Shown here: in pieces, positions 59,395 through 64,000 of the stretch
How positions within the stretch are numbered: position 1 is the stretch's first letter
Layout of the letters: the number at the start of each line of letters is the position of its first letter
Source: Nocardia blacklockiae
GTDB lineage: Bacteria; Actinomycetota; Actinomycetes; Mycobacteriales; Mycobacteriaceae
Length of the DNA: 64,000 nt
Assembly: GCF_015477355.1 (NCBI RefSeq)
Contig: NZ_JADLRJ010000009.1
Location: forward strand, 237,939 to 301,938
Direction of reading: 5' to 3'
The notes under the pieces: generated by a model
The model's input: only the letters and a program-made list of their open reading frames with translations
What the model was told of the DNA's origin: nothing
Databases searched by the model: none
Made by a program: the position numbers and the translations under genes

Positions 59395-60696
59395 ATGCTG
59401 TCCACCACCTGTCCGAATACCGCCGGGGAAGCCCGGATCACCGTGATCGCGCCCGGCGACGGCCGGACGCTGGGCATCCTGCCCGCCCATTCGCCCGAAC
59501 ACGTTCGCGCGGTGACGAGCTCGCTGCGCACCGCCCAGATCTCCTGGCGGGCAATGGGCGTCGTCCGCCGCGTGCATTGGCTGACGCGATTCCGGGAATG
59601 GTTGTCTGCCAACGGGGAAATGCTGGCCGAGCTGCTGGCGTCGGAAACCGGAAAGTCGGTTGCCGCGGCTTTGCGGGAATTGCGCCTCGGCATCGACGCG
59701 GTGGACTACCATCGCACGCATGGTGCCGACTTTCTCGGCGCGCCGTGGCAGCGTTCGCACGGCAACCCGAGTGTCGCGTTGCAGCTTTCGATCACCTACC
59801 GCCCCTGCGCGGTGGTCGGTGTCCTGTCGCCCTGGACCTACCCGCTGGCGTCGACCCTGTTCGACGCGGTGCCGGCGCTGATGGCCGGTTCCGCGGTGCT
59901 GGTCAAGCCCTCCACGGTCACCCCGCTGACCGTGCGCGCGGTCGCCGACGGCTGGGCGCGGCTCGGCGCGCCGCCGGTGCTGGAATTCGTCGCCGGTCAC
60001 GAGGCAGGTCCGGCGGTGGTCGACAGCGTCGACTACGTGCACTTCACCGGCTCCCCGGAGACCGGGAAGGTGGTGGCGCTGCGGGCGGCCGCGCGGCTGG
60101 TGCCCTGTCGCCTCGCGCTGGGCGGGAAGTCGTCGGCGATCGTGCTGGCCGACGCCGACCTGGGCGCGGCGGCCGCCGGCATCGCGCTGGGCGGGTTCGC
60201 CGACGCGGGGCAGAGCTGCCACAGCATCGAGCGGGTGTTCGTCGAGGCGGCGGTCTACGACGAATTCGTCGATCGGCTGGCCGCCGAGGCCGCCGCGTTC
60301 GGCGCCGAGGACCCCGACGATCCCCGCCGGGAGCCGATGACCTCGGCGGCGCACGTCCGCCACCTCGACGATCAGGTGCGCGACGCGCTGGCCAAGGGCG
60401 CCACGCTGCGAATCGGCGGCACGGCCGAGGGCCAGGTGTTCGCGCCGACCGTGCTGGCCGACGCCGACCCGTCGATGAGCGTGCTGACCCAGCAGACGCT
60501 GGGCCCGATCCTGCCGGTGGTCCGGGTCGCCTCCGCCGAGGCGGCCACGGCCCTGGCCAACGACCCGTGCGGTCCCTGTGTGAGCGTGTGGACCGCCGAT
60601 GACGCGGCCGGGCGGTACGTCGCCGGTCGGCTGCTGGCGGCGCGGGCGGGGCGCAACGACGTCTCGGTCCACCTCGCGCCGCCCGGGTACGCCTAG
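59395..60696 (+). CDS. Degenerate aldehyde dehydrogenase-like protein
   Basis: 433 residues with ALDH fold (cofactor region LVKPSTVTPLTVRAV, FTGSPETGKVV) and the nucleophile Cys in DAGQSCHSIERVF. Two catalytic residues are replaced: SPWTYP has Thr for the oxyanion Asn of PWNYP, and RLALGGKS has Ala for the general-base Glu of LELGGK. The chain also ends about 50 residues early, lacking the PFGGxKxSGxG and oligomerisation tail; no trace of it follows in any frame. Probably a non-classical or inactive ALDH, perhaps a regulator or an acyl-transferring thioester enzyme. ATG 59395. Confidence 0.82.
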   Translation: MLSTTCPNTAGEARITVIAPGDGRTLGILPAHSPEHVRAVTSSLRTAQISWRAMGVVRRVHWLTRFREWLSANGEMLAELLASETGKSVAAALRELRLGIDAVDYHRTHGADFLGAPWQRSHGNPSVALQLSITYRPCAVVGVLSPWTYPLASTLFDAVPALMAGSAVLVKPSTVTPLTVRAVADGWARLGAPPVLEFVAGHEAGPAVVDSVDYVHFTGSPETGKVVALRAAARLVPCRLALGGKSSAIVLADADLGAAAAGIALGGFADAGQSCHSIERVFVEAAVYDEFVDRLAAEAAAFGAEDPDDPRREPMTSAAHVRHLDDQVRDALAKGATLRIGGTAEGQVFAPTVLADADPSMSVLTQQTLGPILPVVRVASAEAATALANDPCGPCVSVWTADDAAGRYVAGRLLAARAGRNDVSVHLAPPGYA

Positions 60697-60805
60697 TGCC
60701 CGGAATGTCCGCTGCATCAAGGTAATTCGGAATCCATGAGAGAGTCATGAACACCTGTTGCGAATATCCGTCCGACACTTCCACTTCGGCCGCGGGGGAG
60801 GTGAA

Positions 60806-61129
60806 ATGATGGGCAGCTGGCAGGTTTTCGCGGCCACCATGGTCCTGGTCGGCGCGATGGCGGTCGTGGTGCTGAACGTGCGACCGCAGCGACTGCCCAC
60901 CGGCCGCACCTCCGTCGCCGAGATCCGCGAGCGGCTGCTGGCCGAATCGGTCCCGCCCGCGCCGCCGGTGTCCGCCGCGCTGTCCCATGCCGCGCCGGAC
61001 CGCCCGTTCGAGGTGGCCGCGGCGCACCGCACCATGCAGTTGCACCTCGACTGCACGGTCGGGGACTGCCCGCGCAAGACGGCGGCCTACCAGGCGCTGG
61101 TCGCCGCGGGGCGCATCAAGCCGCGCTGA
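60806..61129 (+). CDS. Small membrane-anchored protein (107 aa)
   Basis: 107 residues: one helix (about 4-22) then a soluble tail with two Cys (HLDCTVGDCPRKTAAYQALVAAGRIKP). The C-x5-C-P-R-K and AAYQALVxAGRIxP pattern recurs in uncharacterised mycobacterial and nocardial proteins. ATG 60806 follows GGGGGAGGTGAA. Function unknown; the cysteines may bind metal or form a disulfide outside the membrane. Confidence 0.75.
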   Translation: MMGSWQVFAATMVLVGAMAVVVLNVRPQRLPTGRTSVAEIRERLLAESVPPAPPVSAALSHAAPDRPFEVAAAHRTMQLHLDCTVGDCPRKTAAYQALVAAGRIKPR

Positions 61130-61285
61130 CTCGCCCGGGGCCCGGAGTTGTCCGGATGATTGCTCTTCGGTCTCCGATTGTCGTCTGATCTTGCATACCC
61201 GTGTTTCGCTCTCGGATACTCGGCTTCTGAGCGTTGCCATCCACCAGGCGTTACCGGGTAAGCAGGTGTGGCGAGGAGGCCGGTC

Positions 61286-62854
61286 ATGTCCGATTCACAG
61301 GCGGTACCACCCTCCCTCGCGGGCTGGGCCGTACCGGGTGCCGTGCATTTGCCACCGCGGACCGGCGGGCGGCTCGCGCCTCGAATCCGCCCGGCCGCGC
61401 CGCGCACGCGAGAGGCAGCGCCGGCGGGCGTCCCGCAGGCGCAGACCTGGCCCGCCCAGGTGCGGGCGCTGCCCCACCGGCGGGCGCTCGCGCTGGTGAC
61501 CGTCGCGCTGCTCTCGGGTCTGCTGGGCGCCGATACCGTGGTCGACGCGGTCGCCGCGCCGCGAGTCGCGGAGTACTTCGCGATGGACTCTCGGATGTCC
61601 ACGCTCGCAACGGTTCTCGGCGCGCTGTGCGTGTCGGCGGGTGTGCTCGTCGCCGGACTGTACGGCGATCGGCTCGGGCGGCGACGGATGCTGCTGGCCG
61701 GGGGCGCGCTGGTCGCCGCCGGTGGCGTCGCCGCCGCCTATGCCTCGGGTCCCGGCGTTTTCCTGCTCGGCCGGGCGCTCACCGGCGTGGGTCTCGCCGC
61801 GAGCGCCGCGATGGCCCTGGCGATCGTGCCGGCGCTGTTCGCGCCGCGGGAACTGGCGCGGGTGTTCGGGGTGTGGCTGAGTGTGCAGTCGGTGGCGGTG
61901 TTGTGCGGCACCGTGCTCGGCGGCGGCCTGATCGACGAAACCACCTGGCGCACGGGCTATTTCCTGATCGCCGTGGTGGCGGCGGTGCTGGTGGCGGCCG
62001 GGTGGTGCACGGTCCCGGATTCGCGGGCGGGTGGGCCGCGGCCGCTGGGCATTGCGAGCCTGGCGCTGCTCACGGTCGCGCTGGCCGGTCTCGCCGGTGG
62101 CGTCGGGTGGGCCGCGCGGCGCGGGTGGACCGATGTGCCCGCAGTGGCCGCTGTGGTCGGCTCCGCGGCGCTGTTCGCGCTGTGTGGCTGGCACGAGCTG
62201 CGCCGCCGGGCGGCGCGAGTGCGGTGGTGGCCCTTCACTTCCGGCCCGGTCGCCGCGGCATGTCTGGTCGGTGCGCTGACCGGGTTCGCCACCGCGGTCG
62301 CCGCCGTGCGGATCGCCGAGGCGCTGCGCGCCGATCGCGGCCTGTCGACTTCGATGGCACTGGTCGTCGTCGTGCCGCTCTACCTGGGCATGGTGCTCGG
62401 GGCGGTGCTGTCGGCGCAGGCGCAGGAGTACCGGATCCCGGTGCGGGCGCTCTACAGCACCGGTCTGCTGTGCTGCGGACTGGGCTTCCTGGCATTGGCG
62501 CGATCCGGCGCTGGGACCGAACTGTGGGTGTACTCGACGCTGTGCGCGCTCGTCGGATTCGGCGTGATGTGGGCGCAGAATCCGCAGTCGGTGGTGCTGC
62601 TGTCGGCGGTGCCGCCACGCCGGGCGGGATCGGCCGCGGCGCTGAAAATCATTGTGGCGCAAGTGGGTTTCGGTGTCGGACTGAGTGTCGCGGTGCGGTT
62701 CGGCCCGAGTGCGGCGGAGGTGACGTCGGGTGTCGCCGCGCCCGGCACCGGCTCCGGGACCGGTCTGTCGATCGCCGCTGTCGCATTGCTGGCCGGGGCG
62801 CTGGTGGTTGCGGTGCTGCCGCTGCCCGGGCGCGGAAGCCGCGAATCGCTCTGA
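61286..62854 (+). CDS. MFS transporter, drug:H+ antiporter-like
   Basis: 522 residues with about 14 helices (DHA2-like). Conserved MFS elements: GLYGDRLGRRRMLLAGG between helices two and three and the motif-C-like GVGLAASAAMALAIVPALF. A ~70-residue Pro/Ala-rich cytoplasmic N-terminus precedes the first helix. ATG 61286 has GAGGAGG. Substrate unknown; exported drugs or metabolites are typical. Confidence 0.88.
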   Translation: MSDSQAVPPSLAGWAVPGAVHLPPRTGGRLAPRIRPAAPRTREAAPAGVPQAQTWPAQVRALPHRRALALVTVALLSGLLGADTVVDAVAAPRVAEYFAMDSRMSTLATVLGALCVSAGVLVAGLYGDRLGRRRMLLAGGALVAAGGVAAAYASGPGVFLLGRALTGVGLAASAAMALAIVPALFAPRELARVFGVWLSVQSVAVLCGTVLGGGLIDETTWRTGYFLIAVVAAVLVAAGWCTVPDSRAGGPRPLGIASLALLTVALAGLAGGVGWAARRGWTDVPAVAAVVGSAALFALCGWHELRRRAARVRWWPFTSGPVAAACLVGALTGFATAVAAVRIAEALRADRGLSTSMALVVVVPLYLGMVLGAVLSAQAQEYRIPVRALYSTGLLCCGLGFLALARSGAGTELWVYSTLCALVGFGVMWAQNPQSVVLLSAVPPRRAGSAAALKIIVAQVGFGVGLSVAVRFGPSAAEVTSGVAAPGTGSGTGLSIAAVALLAGALVVAVLPLPGRGSRESL

Positions 62855-63025
62855 ACGCTGGGAGGAATTCGAGTCTTCGAACCTCGATCCAGGAGGAAAC
62901 AGCGCAGCCGTGCGCGGTCGATGGCGGCTGTGTGGCGGTTTGCGCGGCTTCGGTGGATTGATCCGTCGGACGACTTCAAGGTCGGTGGTGCGGGATTGCC
63001 CGCGCTCACCGAACAAGGAGTGCTC

Positions 63026-63877
63026 ATGATCGTCGTCACCGGAGCCACCGGAACCGTCGGCCGCCTCGTGGTCGACCAGCTACTCGCGACGGGTGCGCGG
63101 GTGCGGGCCCTGACTCGGCGACCCGAGCGCGCGCAGCTGCCCGCGGGCGCGGAGGTGGTGCGCGCGGATCTCGGTGAGCCCGACAGTCCGGCGGACGCGC
63201 TCGCCGGAGCGGATCGGGTCTTCCTGCTGTCGTCGGGCCCCGACCTGCCGGCGCACGACGCCGCCGTCGCACGCGCCGCCGCTCGGGCCGGTGTCTCGCA
63301 CATCGTGAAGCTGTCGTCCGGACGGGCCGGGGACGCGGCGGCGACCGACCCGATACCGGCATGGCACCGGGCGGGGGAACGGGCGGTGCGGGACAGCGGC
63401 GTGGCCTGGACCATGGTGCGCCCCTTGGGTTTCATGGCCAACGCGCTGCACTGGGCGCCCACGGTCCGCGACCACGACACCGTCTACGCGCCGTACGGGC
63501 AAGGCCGGATCGCCGTCGTCGACCCGCACGACATCGCCGCTGTCGCAACGAAAGCCCTCACCGAACCCGGCCACGAGGCGAGCATCTACACCCTCAGCGG
63601 GCCACAAGCGCTCACCCCGGGCGAACAGACCGGCATCATCGCCGAGGTGCTCGGCCGCCCGCTGCGCTACGTCGAGACCACACCGGCGCAGGCGCGGGCC
63701 GCACTGCTGGGGTTCGGCGTCGAACCCGACATGGCCGACGCCATCATGGCGCTGCGCGCGACGGCCCTGGAGTCGTTCACCTCCGTGGTGCACCCGACGG
63801 TCGACATCGTCACCGGCCGTCCGCCGCGCACGTTCCGCGAGTGGGTACTGGCCCACCGCGCGCACTTCGAGCGCTAG
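63026..63877 (+). CDS. NmrA-like NAD(P)-binding protein (atypical SDR)
   Basis: 283 residues: TGATGTVGR cofactor loop at the N-terminus, VVRADLGEP, then VSHIVKLSS and MVRPLGFMAN, typical of NmrA/QOR2-like atypical SDRs, which sense or use NADPH. ATG 63026 has AAGGAG. The stop TAG (63875-63877) lies inside CTAG, the probable target of the insertion sequence that begins at 63878; the native end could have been displaced, although the domain appears complete. Confidence 0.9.
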   Translation: MIVVTGATGTVGRLVVDQLLATGARVRALTRRPERAQLPAGAEVVRADLGEPDSPADALAGADRVFLLSSGPDLPAHDAAVARAAARAGVSHIVKLSSGRAGDAAATDPIPAWHRAGERAVRDSGVAWTMVRPLGFMANALHWAPTVRDHDTVYAPYGQGRIAVVDPHDIAAVATKALTEPGHEASIYTLSGPQALTPGEQTGIIAEVLGRPLRYVETTPAQARAALLGFGVEPDMADAIMALRATALESFTSVVHPTVDIVTGRPPRTFREWVLAHRAHFER

Positions 63878-64000
63878 GTCGTGTCTCCCAATAATTTGAG
63901 CCATTCGACGACCAGGGCCAGGACGAATCCGGCGCGGTAAGTGATTGCGAGCTTGTCGTAGCGCGTGGCCACCGCCCGCCAGTGCTTGGCCCTGTTGAAA
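63874..64000 (-). mobile_element. IS5-family transposase, C-terminal end (runs off the window)
   Basis: The minus strand encodes FNRAKHWRAVATRYDKLA then ITYRAGFVLALVVEWLKLLG, the conserved C-terminus of IS5-family transposases (W-x-x-VATRYDKLA-x-TYR), ending in TAG at 63874-63876. That stop uses bases of the flanking CTAG, so the coding end overlaps the NmrA-like gene by 3 bp. The right-hand element end starts near GGTCGTGTCTCCC (63878). The remainder of the element lies beyond the window. Confidence 0.85.

Noticed and set aside
62860-62925. tRNA-like T-arm (TTCGAACCTCGATCC)
   Set aside because: No acceptor, D or anticodon arm can be paired around it.

Overview
The window is high-G+C actinobacterial DNA, most likely from a mycolic-acid-containing member of the Mycobacteriales such as Nocardia. 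This is inferred from gene content: an antigen-85-type mycolyltransferase, a lone Mce protein, an EspC-like type VII secretion (ESX) protein with its effector, a LMW-PTP-type arsenate reductase, HadA/HadB-like dehydratase domains, a GT87 mannosyltransferase, and many GTG/TTG and apparently leaderless starts. No rRNA, tRNA or CRISPR array was found. Coding density is high; only four gaps exceed 300 bp.

Layout. 27-4798: flavin-dependent halogenase, a zinc MetE-fold protein and an unusual P450, possibly a small specialised-metabolism group. 5034-13448: small membrane proteins, an AraC regulator, a heterodimeric ABC transporter pair of the exporter/siderophore-importer type, a LMW-PTP/ArsC-like enzyme, a hotdog thioesterase and a PRC-barrel/DUF2382 stress protein behind a SigF/SigB-like promoter. 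13667-18357: envelope genes (mycolyltransferase, GT87) and a TetR/methyltransferase divergent pair. 18443-23662: an operon resembling mycobacterial mymA (LipR-like esterase, SDR, di-iron ferritin-like protein, Baeyer-Villiger-type monooxygenase), ending in a MerR regulator. 23920-27032: a three-gene ESX effector cassette (EspC-like partner, repeat-rich effector with a glycine-zipper C-terminus, multi-pass membrane protein). 27038-41563: flavin disulfide reductase, radical-copper oxidase, P450, carboxylesterase, PAP2-diacylglycerol-kinase fusion, PhoD, small proteins and a double-hotdog MaoC dehydratase.

41725-46122: a cell-wall sugar recycling operon (BadF-type kinase, sodium-solute symporter, RpiR regulator, MurQ), divergent from a CHAP-domain wall hydrolase (46301-47374). 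Together they suggest peptidoglycan cleavage outside the cell and MurNAc salvage inside it. 47573-57922: lone Mce protein, aldehyde dehydrogenase/GMC oxidoreductase pair, a large sensor kinase downstream of a P450, a secreted propeller protein and an HdeD-like protein. 58012-63877: VirS-like AraC regulator, degenerate aldehyde dehydrogenase, small anchored protein, MFS exporter and an NmrA-like protein. The window ends in the C-terminus of an IS5-type transposase.

Regulatory sequence worth noting: a 14-bp sequence shared by the mymA-like operon promoter and the HdeD promoter beside the VirS-like regulator; an 18-bp dyad between tetR and the methyltransferase; a strong TTGACA promoter for the MurNAc transporter; twin TGATCATC boxes between a P450 and a propeller gene; and two short leader ORFs coupled by ATGA to poorly equipped start codons.
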